A DNA stretch of 64,000 nt, taken from contig JAKLKB010000003.1 of the NCBI GenBank assembly GCA_023150835.1, positions 1 through 64,000 on the forward strand, in the 5' to 3' direction. This stretch comes from Myxococcota bacterium (GTDB taxonomy: Bacteria; Myxococcota_C; UBA6777). Every line of letters starts with the position of its first letter. The stretch's first letter is position 1. Position numbers and translations under genes: made by a program. The notes beneath the pieces were generated by a model. The model was not told where the DNA came from, ran no database searches, and saw only the letters and a list, made by a program, of their open reading frames with translations. Below are positions 7,359 through 16,714 of this stretch, in pieces.

Positions 7359-9353
7359 ATGAGCGCATACTACGCATCTCTCAGCAAAGCACCGTGGACG
7401 CTCGTCTACCGCGCACAACTGCCTGAGGACTTCAACGAATTCCTTGTTGCTCTCCCCAACGGCGGCCCCGAATCCAAAGACCCGATCGACTGGCGATTTC
7501 TCGAAGAAGGCGAAGATCGCTCACTCCCGCAAGGCTATCTTCCCTTCCATACACTCCACAACACAGCGATCCAACCCATCGAAGCAGCCCAACCCATCGA
7601 AGCAGCCCAACCCATCGAAGCAGCCCAACCCATCGAAGCAGCACAACCCATCGAAGCAGCACAACCCATCGAGGCAAAACGCGGCTTTGTTCCGCAAGAT
7701 CGACCACGTGGCCTTCGACATTGGGCCAACGTGCTGCTCCGAAAAGAAACCTACCGTGTTGTAGAGTTCTACCTTCACAAAAACGAAACACGCTTGATCG
7801 CGGGAAAAGCCCTCTCTGTTTTTGTTTTGGAGCCAATGCTTCCAAAGAGCCTCTTTCCCTCCGATGATACAGAGCGATACGAGGGGCTTTCGGTGGGTTC
7901 GTGTCTTTCGTTTGAAGATGATCGGCTTTGGTACATCTGCGCGTTTGAAACGGCGTCTTTGAACGAGCCGCTACGCGTACACTGCCGTTTGTTGCAACTT
8001 GGGCTAAACCTCGTCCAGATCGGGAACTATCGGGGATTTCCATCTCTGTCCGTCTGCTTTTCTTTTCCCTGCACCGTGATCGTTGCTCCCAACGGCGCAG
8101 GAAAAACCGCCTTCTTAGACGCCACCGCCAGCCTACTGCGCACGTTGTTAGATGACATCGAAGGCAAGGAAAAACGGCCGATCCTTCAACCATTCGACAC
8201 ACGCCGCACACAAAGCCCACAACACGCGATGGAGCCTGTCTTTCCAACAACGTTGCTGGCCCTTTACGCTTGGCCGAACGAATGGAGCCGATGGGGGCTT
8301 GAAAAAACTTCCGAAGACACGGATCACGCCATTCCTCGGCGAAGAACTTGGGATGCGAACGTGCTCGCTACAGCCCATCACCTGCGGCATGCCGTTCAGA
8401 ACGATCTTTTGGACGCAAGCCGCACTCCCACAACGCTTCCTGTGTTCGCTTATTACGGGACGCAACGCTTGTGGGACACGCGGCAGATCGCCCCAAGAAA
8501 AAACAAAGATCCGACTCCAAATGCCCGACTGCGCGGCTATCAAGACTGTTTGCATTCCTCTGCACGATATGCGTCGTTTGTGGACTGGTTTCGGCGCTAC
8601 GCATCAGAAGCGCAGTTTCGCCCCAATTCTCCGCATCAACCGAAAGAACGATTGGAATGCGTACGCAACGCGATTCGGCACGTTCTTGCTCCTCAAGGCA
8701 TCGAAGATATCGCATGGGACTTTGTTGAAGAAACAGTCGTTGTGCAACATCGCACTCAGGGGACTCTTCCTGCGGATGCGATGAGCGACGGTATCCGCAC
8801 AATGCTTGGGCTTGTGGGCGATCTAGCGCATCGCGCAGTGCGACTGAATCCGCACCTCGGTAAAGAGGCGGCCAAACAATCCGACGGACTGGTCTTGATC
8901 GATGAAGTCGATCTACACCTCCACCCCGACTGGCAACAACATATCCTCGCGCTGTTGTTCGCGGCGTTCCCCCGCCTCCAATTTGTGGTGACCACACACA
9001 GCCCACAGGTGCTTTCGACCATCCATGCCGACGCCATCCGCGTCCTTTCTGTAGACGAAGAAGGAGCCGTACACGTCCTCACGCCGACCCAACAAACACG
9101 CGGAGTTGAAAGCCCCGACGTGATGGCCTCGGTGATGAGGATCGATCCGCTGCCTCCAGTACCCGAGGCATACTGGATACAAGAATACCGCGAATTAGCC
9201 GAACAAGGCTCCGCCGATACACCAGAAGCCCAAAGAAAAAGAGAACGGATCGAAAAGCACTTTGGCTCCCAACATCCGCTGTTGCTAGGGATCGATCGCC
9301 TGCGACGATTCCAACAATTCAAACAGCGCCGCGCATCCAACACCGAACAATAA
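7359..9353 (+). CDS. ptuA: Septu defence ATPase, PtuA-like
   Basis: A 664-residue ABC/OLD-type ATPase. Walker A is APNGAGKT at 243-250; Walker B is LVLIDEVD at 511-518, followed by LHLHPDWQQHILALLFAAFP and the switch region VVTTHSPQVLSTI. The gene directly downstream encodes a PtuB-like HNH nuclease, so the pair fits the Septu anti-phage system, also found as the effector of retron Ec78. In those systems PtuA senses infection and controls PtuB. The protein is longer than usual because of about 240 residues before Walker A, including a six-fold EAAQPI repeat. The ATG at 7359 (GGAAAG eight bases upstream) is preferred to an upstream ATG at 7134 inside the R2 element. No reverse transcriptase or msr-msd is visible nearby. 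Confidence 0.85.
   Translation: MSAYYASLSKAPWTLVYRAQLPEDFNEFLVALPNGGPESKDPIDWRFLEEGEDRSLPQGYLPFHTLHNTAIQPIEAAQPIEAAQPIEAAQPIEAAQPIEAAQPIEAKRGFVPQDRPRGLRHWANVLLRKETYRVVEFYLHKNETRLIAGKALSVFVLEPMLPKSLFPSDDTERYEGLSVGSCLSFEDDRLWYICAFETASLNEPLRVHCRLLQLGLNLVQIGNYRGFPSLSVCFSFPCTVIVAPNGAGKTAFLDATASLLRTLLDDIEGKEKRPILQPFDTRRTQSPQHAMEPVFPTTLLALYAWPNEWSRWGLEKTSEDTDHAIPRRRTWDANVLATAHHLRHAVQNDLLDASRTPTTLPVFAYYGTQRLWDTRQIAPRKNKDPTPNARLRGYQDCLHSSARYASFVDWFRRYASEAQFRPNSPHQPKERLECVRNAIRHVLAPQGIEDIAWDFVEETVVVQHRTQGTLPADAMSDGIRTMLGLVGDLAHRAVRLNPHLGKEAAKQSDGLVLIDEVDLHLHPDWQQHILALLFAAFPRLQFVVTTHSPQVLSTIHADAIRVLSVDEEGAVHVLTPTQQTRGVESPDVMASVMRIDPLPPVPEAYWIQEYRELAEQGSADTPEAQRKRERIEKHFGSQHPLLLGIDRLRRFQQFKQRRASNTEQ
7570..7676 (+). 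repeat. in-frame 18-bp minisatellite in ptuA
   Basis: About six copies of the 18-base unit CAACCCATCGAAGCAGCC encode tandem EAAQPI. Some units differ at a single base (GCC or GCA). The repeat sits in the N-terminal part of the ATPase, upstream of Walker A, and its length is a multiple of three, so slippage would change the linker length without breaking the frame. Confidence 0.95.
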
Positions 9354-9364
9354 AGAGACCGCAG

Positions 9365-10024
9365 ATGCACAAACTCGACCGCGAGAGCATTCCTGTTCCG
9401 ATGTGCCTCGCACACTACAAACACGGAGCAGATCACTGGAAAGACGTCTCTTCTGCCGACAAACAGACGATTCGCGAGGGCCTCCAACAGATGCAGGCAG
9501 GTTTGTGCGCCTATTGCGAAAGTGCTCTCAGCCAACTTTACCAACACATCGAACATTTCCGCCAACAAGCGCACTTTCCTCAATTCGCCTTCCGATGGAA
9601 CAACCTCTTTTTGTCCTGCGACCAACAGGACTCCTGCGGAAGATACAAAGACAAACAACCTTTCCATTCCTACAAGCACGAAAACTTACTGGATCCTTGC
9701 GTGGACGATCCTGACGCTTTCCTGTCTTTTACTTCGGACGGAGCCATCCACCCAAGAAAAAACCTCGGAGCAAAACAAAGACAACGAGCCGAAGAAACGC
9801 TGCGCATCTTTGGATTAGACGCAAATTGGGGCAGGCTTCGGAGGATGCGCCAACAAACCCTCAAAGGCTATCAACTTCAGAAGGGGTTCACAGACATGAT
9901 CGAGGATCTCGAAGCGTTGACAGAAGAAGAAAGATCCGAATATCTCTCCGAAGAGATTGCCGCGATCCGCAACCATCCATTCTGTACAACGATCCGTCAT
10001 TTTCTCGAAGGCTGTCTCGAATAG
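9365..10024 (+). CDS. ptuB: Septu HNH nuclease, PtuB-like
   Basis: A 219-residue protein of the HNH family named after retron-associated endonucleases (TIGR02646 type). The zinc and active-site elements are CAYCE (C48, C51), HIEHF (H61-H64), WNNLFLSC (N79, N80, C85) and CGRYK (C91). This is the order C-x2-C, IEH, N, C expected for PtuB. It begins 11 bases after ptuA, so the two are surely co-transcribed. In Septu, PtuB is the DNA- or RNA-degrading effector activated through PtuA. The active-site residues appear intact. The C-terminal 80 residues are helical and acidic. Confidence 0.87.
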   Translation: MHKLDRESIPVPMCLAHYKHGADHWKDVSSADKQTIREGLQQMQAGLCAYCESALSQLYQHIEHFRQQAHFPQFAFRWNNLFLSCDQQDSCGRYKDKQPFHSYKHENLLDPCVDDPDAFLSFTSDGAIHPRKNLGAKQRQRAEETLRIFGLDANWGRLRRMRQQTLKGYQLQKGFTDMIEDLEALTEEERSEYLSEEIAAIRNHPFCTTIRHFLEGCLE

Positions 10025-10109
10025 AACCGCACCTCCCCAAAAAGACCGTGAACAGGGGGAGAGAGCAGATGCCAAACGCGCCGAATCCGCAACATCGAAG
10101 GAGACGTTG

Positions 10110-13100
10110 ATGACGAAAGACTCTAGCCCGCGCAACATCGCCCCTCAAGACTTTTTCGCAACAGGCGGGGTCTGGCGTAGCCTTGATCTGCGTTGGGAAG
10201 TCGGGCAAGTCCTCAAGGATCGCTACCGCCTACTTGAGCAGATCAATCGCGGTGGGATGGCGGATATCTGGAAAGCCTTTGATCAAGAAGCCGAACGCAT
10301 CGTCGCGATCAAGCGCCTCGGCGAAGAACTCTTGCGTGAAGAAGCCGCCCAACAGCGCTTTTTGCGCGAGATCCAAACACTCAGCCAACTGGATCATCCC
10401 GATATCGTCCGTCTCTACGACCTTTCGCCCGAAGGGATGTTCTTTGTCATGGAATACCTCGAAGGCAAGGATCTACGGCATCTATTGAACGAGCAGCGCA
10501 GCTTGCCTCTGCACGATGCGCTAGAGATCTTCGCGAAGATGGCGGATGTTCTCGTCTTTACACACCAAAAAGGATTGATCCACCGCGATCTTAAACCCGA
10601 AAATGTGTTTTTGCATCCGCCCTATCCTTGGGGCGTAAAGCTGCTTGACTTTGGCATCGTCTACACGATGGAAGGCACACGCTACACCGCAACGCTTTCG
10701 CGCCTTGGGACGGCCTATTACATGGCTCCCGAACAACTCCATCCCGGCCCTTCGATCACCGAAAAAGCCGATGTGTATAGCTGCGGTCAGATGCTTTATG
10801 AAGCTCTGAGCGGTCGCGTCGTCCAAGCCAAAGCACCGCAACTCGACAAAGTATTCCGCCAACGCATCGAACAAGGCCAGCTTCCGCCGAGGGTGCTTCC
10901 CGAGGCGCTTCGGCCTGTTGCGATGGAGATATTGACCGAGCTTCAAACGTGGATCGATCGGGCCTTGGAATACGAACCCGAAGAGCGCTGCGCCATGAGC
11001 GAACTTGCTGACGCGCTCAAGGCATTCCATCAACGCTACACCGAGGCTCGGCAAAACCAAGCAGGGACGCACAAAGCCGCGATCTTGCGAACGCTTGCAA
11101 GCAACGAAAAAGCGGCCCCGCTGCGCGAACATCTCGAAGAAGTCTGCACGATGTATCCCGAATCGACATTGCTACGGGATCTTTCGATGCAGCTTCAAGA
11201 AGGCATCCAAGCAAGCGATGCCCTTGCCGCGCAACTCCAACACGCCGAACCACCGCTCGATCTGGAAGATCGACGCCAACGATGGAAAGATGCTGCCGAA
11301 CAAGCCCACTATCCCGCGATCTTTTCGAACCACACCTACGCCCAAGGCATCAAAGCCGCGTATGCTGCGCTGATGGAAGCTCTCAAAGAAAACAAGCGCC
11401 TGATCGAACAGCGCGGCCCGCTCCATGCCCGCGAGATCTGGCAAACCCACCAGACCCACGCCAAGACATGGCGCGCACATGACGCCTATCTACAAAGTCT
11501 GCTCGCACAGATGCAAAGCGTCCCCACCTTGATCCGAAAACTCGCAGACATCGAGAACACAGAACTGTCCCCTGAGCAACGTGAACAAAGCTACCAGATC
11601 GCGCAAACAGCCTTGCGTGCGCTCGGTCGCTCCGTCTTGCCGACGCTGATCGATGCGCTTTCCACCGAAGATCCAGCCCTTCGCAGCGGCCTGCTCCCCT
11701 GTCTCGCCTCATGGGGCGAGGACAGTCGGCCTCTTTTGCGCGAAGCCCTCCAAAGCCCACAAGCCCCCCTCCGCCAAGGCGCTGCTTCGGCCTTGGGCCA
11801 GCATCCTTCGATCCAAAGCGATGACTTCAAAGCCCTTGGGAAGCTGCTCGGCGATCCAGAAGAGCCGGTACGAATCGCTGCCGCTGAAGCCCTCGCTGCT
11901 CCGCACCAAAAAGCAGGTTTCGACGAACTGCTCGACCGCATCGACCCCAACCAGCCAGAACGCAGCATGGCCGTGTTGCATGGCCTCCGCTGCTACGCGA
12001 TGAACGATCCGCAATCCCTGTCCTCCTACCTCTCCAAGATCGCTTCCTTGCTGGAACCCGACCACCGCACGCTGCGAGAAGCCGCGCTCCAAACTCTCCT
12101 GTCTGCGGGAGAAGCAGGTGCGACCTTTTTGCTTGCCTGTGAAGAAGCGTTCCTCTCGCTGTTTTGGGAACAACGCTACCAAGCCGCTTTAGCCTTTGCG
12201 CGGTATGCCAAGCGGCATTGGACAAAGCTGCTCAAAACTTCTGACACCGACAACTGGTGTACCCAAGAAGCCCGACTGTTCGCACTGATCGAATACTTTG
12301 TCGAACATCCGCCCGCCCCTCACAAGATCTATCCTCTCGATACCAACGAGATCGTTGCCTTTGACAAAGCCGCAAGCATCGCTGCTTTGCTTTCCTTACC
12401 CACACAAAATCGAGATATCGTTGCGGCGCTCGGCAATTTTGATCGAGACGTGATGTTATCGCTCATCCACCGTTTGCAACAAAACTTCCCTATCGAAATA
12501 CGCCGAATGGCCGCCCAAGCCCTCGCCCAGATCGGCCCCCTTGCGTGGGAAGCTGCCGAACCCCTTTCTCAAATCGTCGCAAAACCCGATGATTCGGTGG
12601 AATTGCTCGTGGACACACTCAAAGCCCTTGCCGCCATGCAAACAGCCGCTTTTGATGCGCTCCCTCACGTCCGCACTTTGCTACAACATCCTCACGCCGA
12701 AGTATGCGATGCTGCAGTCAAAGCCATCACCGCCATCCACCATCCCTCTCGCTCGATGGATAGAGCCATCATGTTTTTTGTGGATCCGAAAAAGAAAGCC
12801 CTTTTTTCTTATTTATGGTCTATCGCTAAAGTCAACATCTCACGTGATTTTACAGAAGAAATCTGGCAAAACGTCGGCTTATCCACAAAACAACGAATCA
12901 AGGCACTCTTCAGCCTTTCTAAGAAAAGCAGGACAAAGGAATCTATCTACCCCAGACAGCACTTCTATCTGGGCTGGTTAAATCTAGATAGAAGTGCGAA
13001 TGCTCTGGACGCTGTACTTTTCCACGCAGGTCCACTGCGAACCGAAACGGTCAGCTTCTTGGCGGAACTCAAACCATCGGATGCTTTGTATGCGCCTTTG

Positions 13101-13226
13101 ATGCAGGCTCTTTCGGCGTTGGACGAAGATGCAACGATGCTGTTGCTGGGTAAGATCGAAAAGGCCGGAGATCGGGAGAGGATGAAAGAGATGATACAAA
13201 AAGCACGGAGATGGCGAGGCGAATGA
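10110..13226 (+). CDS. Ser/Thr protein kinase with HEAT repeats
   Basis: A 1038-residue protein. Residues 38-330 form a PknB-like kinase: glycine loop INRGGMADIWKAF, catalytic Lys68 (VAIK), HRDLKPEN at 158-165, DFG at 180-182, and TAYYMAPEQ in the activation segment. The kinase is followed by a helical coiled region and, from about residue 500 to 870, a series of HEAT-like repeats (for example FDALPHVRTLLQHPHAEVCD). No transmembrane helix is evident, so it is likely cytoplasmic. ATG at 10110 is chosen for the AAGGAG seven bases upstream; the open frame extends back into ptuB. It starts 85 bases after ptuB on the same strand and could be transcribed with the Septu genes. Whether it belongs to the defence unit is unknown. 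Confidence 0.88.
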   Translation: MTKDSSPRNIAPQDFFATGGVWRSLDLRWEVGQVLKDRYRLLEQINRGGMADIWKAFDQEAERIVAIKRLGEELLREEAAQQRFLREIQTLSQLDHPDIVRLYDLSPEGMFFVMEYLEGKDLRHLLNEQRSLPLHDALEIFAKMADVLVFTHQKGLIHRDLKPENVFLHPPYPWGVKLLDFGIVYTMEGTRYTATLSRLGTAYYMAPEQLHPGPSITEKADVYSCGQMLYEALSGRVVQAKAPQLDKVFRQRIEQGQLPPRVLPEALRPVAMEILTELQTWIDRALEYEPEERCAMSELADALKAFHQRYTEARQNQAGTHKAAILRTLASNEKAAPLREHLEEVCTMYPESTLLRDLSMQLQEGIQASDALAAQLQHAEPPLDLEDRRQRWKDAAEQAHYPAIFSNHTYAQGIKAAYAALMEALKENKRLIEQRGPLHAREIWQTHQTHAKTWRAHDAYLQSLLAQMQSVPTLIRKLADIENTELSPEQREQSYQIAQTALRALGRSVLPTLIDALSTEDPALRSGLLPCLASWGEDSRPLLREALQSPQAPLRQGAASALGQHPSIQSDDFKALGKLLGDPEEPVRIAAAEALAAPHQKAGFDELLDRIDPNQPERSMAVLHGLRCYAMNDPQSLSSYLSKIASLLEPDHRTLREAALQTLLSAGEAGATFLLACEEAFLSLFWEQRYQAALAFARYAKRHWTKLLKTSDTDNWCTQEARLFALIEYFVEHPPAPHKIYPLDTNEIVAFDKAASIAALLSLPTQNRDIVAALGNFDRDVMLSLIHRLQQNFPIEIRRMAAQALAQIGPLAWEAAEPLSQIVAKPDDSVELLVDTLKALAAMQTAAFDALPHVRTLLQHPHAEVCDAAVKAITAIHHPSRSMDRAIMFFVDPKKKALFSYLWSIAKVNISRDFTEEIWQNVGLSTKQRIKALFSLSKKSRTKESIYPRQHFYLGWLNLDRSANALDAVLFHAGPLRTETVSFLAELKPSDALYAPLMQALSALDEDATMLLLGKIEKAGDRERMKEMIQKARRWRGE

Positions 13227-13514
13227 GGATGGGACGAGGTGTACCCCTCATCCCCCCGCCCCCCTTCTCCCCGCTGTCGCGGAGGCGAAGGGGGAGAAAG
13301 AGGGCAGATCAGGCGATCGTCTCGATTTCGTGAGCGGATGTAGAAGTGCGGCGCATTGGACAAAAAACCTCGTGCATTGGCCAAAAATCCCCGTGTTATC
13401 GGCACTTCAAGCGACAGAGTCGTTGGTTTGAAAAACCGCTGATCTGTTCGCCAACACGGGGTCAAGGGGCGGCAGTCCCTTGCGGGGTATGGGGCAGCGC
13501 CCCACAAAATCACC
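13227..13514 (+). repeat. GC-rich hairpin plus R2 copy
   Basis: At 13240-13305 a C-rich/G-rich palindrome (CCCCCTTCTCCCC pairing with GGGGGAGAAAGAGGG) follows the kinase stop and could act as a transcript end, though no T run follows. At 13344-13514 lies a plus-oriented R2 copy (GTTATCGGCACTTCAAGCG, ATCTGTTCGCC, GGGGCAGCGCCCC). The 343 bases between the kinase and the RNase Z-like gene contain nothing else. Confidence 0.75.
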
Positions 13515-13569
13515 CCCTACCCAACCAATAAACCATCTCCCCTAAAAACTAATCCAACCCCAAAAGACC

Positions 13570-14595
13570 CTATACAACGGAGATATCCCAATGTTCGGGG
13601 AAGCGGGTATTGGGGAAGATAGCGCGGGCTTCGTCGAGCATGGCGAGCCATTCGGTGGGGGCGTAGCGACGGGAGAGATGGAAGAGGACGAGTTCTTGGA
13701 TCTGGGCGGCTTTGGCGAGTTCAGCGGTGAGTTGTGTGGTCATGTGGAAGTAAGCGCGGGCAAGGGAGAGATCAGCGTGGCAGTACTGTGATTCACAAAT
13801 GACGGTGCGGACGCCTTGGAGGGCGTTAACGAGGTGGGAGGAGGCGGCATCGTCGAGCAAGAAGTCGGTCAGGTAGGCGACGGAATCGCCGATGGTTTCG
13901 GTGAGGAGAGCGGCCCGAAGCTCGCCGAGAGTGAAGGTGCGTTCGCCGATGCTGATCTCGGCGGAAGCATCGCCGTCTTGGGGGATGGCTTTGATGCGCT
14001 GCATCCAAGGCCCGGGGCGAAGGCCCATTGCGCTCACGCGATCCATAGCGATGTTGCGTTTGGGTTGTTCACGGACGATATAAGCGAGGGTGGTGGTGCG
14101 GTGATCCATCGTTAGAGCGTCGATGGTGTAGGTTGAAGTATCGATGATACGGGTATTTGTGAGCGATAGAGGTTCTTCGGAGTGGGCGATGGCGAAGGCT
14201 TCGGCGAGTTGGTAGCGGGTGCGCAAGATGGCGGAGGGATGGACTTCGTGGACCCGCCAAGCGACATCTTCCATCTCGCAGTGGAGGTTCCACAAAAAGC
14301 CTTGGAAGCGGTGCTGGAGGATACGGGCCGTTTCAGGAGGCCCCCAGATCACGTTGGGACGGTTGTTTCGGCTGTAGAGGCATCGGAAAAAAGCATCAAA
14401 GCCAGCGATATGATCCATGTGCTGATGAGAAAACAGCAGGGCATCGACTTCGAGCAGCGAACCGAAGGGTACGGTCGCCAAGCATCCTTCGCCGCAATCA
14501 AACAACAACCGTGTGATCCCTTGTCCGCTATCGATCTCCATCCACAAAGCGTTGTCGGATTCGGGCTGCCCGAGGACTTGAATACGGATACTCAT
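13570..14595 (-). CDS. RNase Z-like metallo-beta-lactamase-fold hydrolase
   Basis: A 341-residue MBL-fold protein. The motif FSHQHMDH (H57, H59, D61, H62) provides the two-metal site, preceded by LLFDCGEG and followed by GFDAFFRCLYSRN as in the tRNase Z group. Downstream metal ligands are represented by TMDHRTTTLAY (the H-x-T-x-S/Y region), VAYLTDFLLDD and a C-terminal LVLFHLSRRY. RNase Z enzymes process tRNA 3' ends, but several relatives cleave other substrates. The length fits a short bacterial RNase Z. ATG at 14595 is chosen because AAGGAG is seven bases upstream. It stands alone between repeat elements, and tRNA processing is an inference from the family. Confidence 0.8.
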   Translation of the reverse strand: MSIRIQVLGQPESDNALWMEIDSGQGITRLLFDCGEGCLATVPFGSLLEVDALLFSHQHMDHIAGFDAFFRCLYSRNNRPNVIWGPPETARILQHRFQGFLWNLHCEMEDVAWRVHEVHPSAILRTRYQLAEAFAIAHSEEPLSLTNTRIIDTSTYTIDALTMDHRTTTLAYIVREQPKRNIAMDRVSAMGLRPGPWMQRIKAIPQDGDASAEISIGERTFTLGELRAALLTETIGDSVAYLTDFLLDDAASSHLVNALQGVRTVICESQYCHADLSLARAYFHMTTQLTAELAKAAQIQELVLFHLSRRYAPTEWLAMLDEARAIFPNTRFPEHWDISVV

Positions 14596-14874
14596 CAAAG
14601 CGCTCCTTTCGTATGGCTCGCCTTCCTCGCAAGGCGGCGATCAGCCGAAGCGCAGAGAAAGCGTAGATTGCAGCGCCTAGACGGTCGAAGCTTTGAAAAG
14701 TGCGCTTGCAGGAAAACCAACGCGATGGTATGTTGCGCCGTTCGGTGTAAGCGCGAACGCATACGCCGTATTGTTGGCGATTTTGCGCAAACAACGCACA
14801 CCGACGCATCGCATCTCACCGATGCAGTGCGACAAGCTCTGCTCGAAAACCAACCGTTGAGTTTTTTTGAACTA

Positions 14875-14998
14875 CGGATAGGACTTACGCAGTTGAAAAG
14901 GGAAGCCCTGAGATATCAGAACGTTGTAGGGGCGGTTCGCGAACCGCCCACGCCCGAACATGGGCCTTTTTCGTATAGAACTGCGTAAGTTCTATCCG
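14875..14998 (+). repeat. R1 MITE-like element, copy 2
   Basis: The most symmetrical copy: CGGATAGGACTTACGCAGTT at the left pairs with AACTGCGTAAGTTCTATCCG at the right, with the GGTTCGCGAACC hairpin in the middle. The DNA between the RNase Z-like start (14595) and this element shows no supported gene. Confidence 0.9.
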
Positions 14999-15000
14999 AA

Positions 15001-15172
15001 TAGGAGCGACGCAGTTGGCCCAAAAAACCCGTGTTCGCGGTGTTTCAAGCGACAGAGCCGTTGGTAAAAAAAACGATGATCTCTTCGCCCCTCTCGGAGT
15101 CAAGGGGCGACAGTCTATGGCGGGGCGTGGGGTGAAACCCCACAAACACCCTCCGACTTCGTAAGTCCGACA
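15001..15172 (+). repeat. R2 element, copy with both termini
   Basis: Starts ATAGGAGCGACGCAGTTGGCC and ends GACTTCGTAAGTCCGA. Both ends are variants of the R1 terminal repeat, which links the R1 and R2 families. The core has CAAGCGACAGAGCC, ATCTCTTCGCC and GGGGTGAAACCCC. It lies immediately upstream of the acyltransferase gene. Confidence 0.85.
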
Positions 15173-15207
15173 CGGAACAAATCGAGACAGAGGAAAGGGG
15201 AAACATC

Positions 15208-16098
15208 ATGCTCTCTCGGCTCTTTTTACTGTTGTCGTCGTTGCTGGTGGTGGTGATCAACATCATCTATCCGACGGTATGGTACACCTCGCTCAAGTTC
15301 TTTCAGTTTGTGTGGTGGTTGAGAGGAAAAGAGCTGCCGCGCACATACACCGATAAGTTTGCGACAGCGTGGGGGTTATTGCAGATCGGGGCGGCATTTC
15401 CCGTGAATCGAACGAAGATTCGGATGGAAGTCTCGGAGAAAGCGAAGGCATACGAAGGTCCGATGTTGGTGATGATGAACCATCAGTCGACGTTCGATAT
15501 CGCGGCGGCGTATTACACGCTGTGGAAGTTGGGTCGGAATCTGCGGTGGGTTTTGAAGAAAGAGCTGCTGAAAGTGCCGGCCATCGGGACCGCGTGCTAC
15601 GAGACGAAGTGTGCATTTGTGGATCGTACGGATCGAAAGAAGGCGGAAGAAGAGTTGTTGCGCTTTTCCAAGCAGATCGAAGAGGACGGTGTGAGCGCGG
15701 TGATCTTTGTGGAGGGGACGCGTGCGACGCCGAAAAAGATGGAGAAGTCGGATTACAGATATCAGTTGAATCCGAAGCCGATGGGGATATCGATCTTGCA
15801 TGAGCAGCTTCCACATTGGCCGATCTTGAGCGTGACACTCGACTGGGTGGGCAAGACAGGGACGACGATCTTTAACACGTCGATTTGGGGGGCGACCTTG
15901 CGGATCGATTGCCAACTCTTTATGCCAGACGAGATCCCAGCCGATCACGACGGCTTTGTAAAATGGTTGTTTGAGGTCGATTGGCCACGCCGAGAAGCCT
16001 TGATCGAGTCGTGGCGTCTCGAAGCAGGGCTTTTGCCCGCAGCCACCTCCCAAGACAACAAAGCACCCACCGAAGCCTCTGAGATGCACCGTGCTTGA
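15208..16098 (+). CDS. PlsC-type acyltransferase
   Basis: A 296-residue lysophospholipid/glycerol-3-phosphate acyltransferase. An N-terminal membrane helix (residues 2-24) is followed by the catalytic NHQSTFD motif (His92, Asp97; the HX4D box), the FVEGTRA box near 168 and a proline-rich WPILSV segment. Members transfer fatty acyl groups to the sn-2 position of lysophosphatidic acid at the inner membrane. The ATG at 15208 has AGGGGA upstream. The last 25 residues are a hydrophilic tail. The gene converges on the GDYXXLXY gene with only one base between the stops. Confidence 0.9.
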   Translation: MLSRLFLLLSSLLVVVINIIYPTVWYTSLKFFQFVWWLRGKELPRTYTDKFATAWGLLQIGAAFPVNRTKIRMEVSEKAKAYEGPMLVMMNHQSTFDIAAAYYTLWKLGRNLRWVLKKELLKVPAIGTACYETKCAFVDRTDRKKAEEELLRFSKQIEEDGVSAVIFVEGTRATPKKMEKSDYRYQLNPKPMGISILHEQLPHWPILSVTLDWVGKTGTTIFNTSIWGATLRIDCQLFMPDEIPADHDGFVKWLFEVDWPRREALIESWRLEAGLLPAATSQDNKAPTEASEMHRA

Positions 16099-16099
16099 T

Positions 16100-16714
16100 T
16101 TAGCGAGGAAGCGAGGAAGCGCTAGAGGGGCGAGATGACGCAGAGGATCGAGATGATGTGGAGGGTCGTGGTGGGGGCGACATGACGGGGGCTTGGGGGG
16201 GTTGAGCGGTGCGTGCGGATGGACGTTTGGGGGCTACGATGCGTCGAAGATCGTCGTTGCACAAGCCGACCAGTACGGCATTTCCAGCGGAGGTGACTTT
16301 TAATTCGGCGTAGCGTGCGCGGTCGTACCACGTTGCACGCCCTTCTTGAAAGAAGAACGATTCAGCACCGAGTTGGACGCGGTTTTTTCGGAACTTGTAT
16401 TGAAAGAAGATCTCGTTGGCAGCGAGCGTTTCGGAGCCGCTGTCGAGCCGACGAAAAGACCCGACACCTTGCGCATCGACGGAGAGAACCAAGCGACCGC
16501 TGGGTGGGAGCCTTTTGTGCTGACGTTCGGCTTGTTCGCTGATCTGATAGCGCAAGATCATGTAATCGCCTTGCATCAAAGATCGCGGATCGACGGGAGC
16601 CAAGCGCAAATAGACCGACTTCCCTTCGCGCAAAAGCTGCTCTTTTTGAAAGATCAGCCAGTTGGGGACCACCAAAGCGACGGCTGTTGCGACCCAAAAG
16701 ATCGTATTACGCAT
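16100..16714 (-). CDS. GDYXXLXY-motif protein
   Basis: A 204-residue protein defined by GDYMILRY at 49-56 after an N-terminal membrane helix (residues 4-22) and YLRLAPVDPRSLMQ. The family is named for this motif and is nearly always encoded with DUF4401/DUF2157 membrane proteins, as here. Its biochemical function is unknown. The C-terminal 45 residues are a Pro/Ser/Arg-rich tail. ATG at 16714 is chosen for the AAGGAG seven bases upstream; it overlaps the end of the DUF4401 gene by eight bases, which indicates translational coupling. Confidence 0.88.
   Translation of the reverse strand: MRNTIFWVATAVALVVPNWLIFQKEQLLREGKSVYLRLAPVDPRSLMQGDYMILRYQISEQAERQHKRLPPSGRLVLSVDAQGVGSFRRLDSGSETLAANEIFFQYKFRKNRVQLGAESFFFQEGRATWYDRARYAELKVTSAGNAVLVGLCNDDLRRIVAPKRPSARTAQPPQAPVMSPPPRPSTSSRSSASSRPSSASSLPR

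Noticed and set aside
7094-10024. Retron attached to the Septu genes
   Set aside because: PtuA and PtuB occur with retron Ec78, but no reverse transcriptase is encoded in the window and the upstream DNA is an R2 repeat, not an msr-msd.
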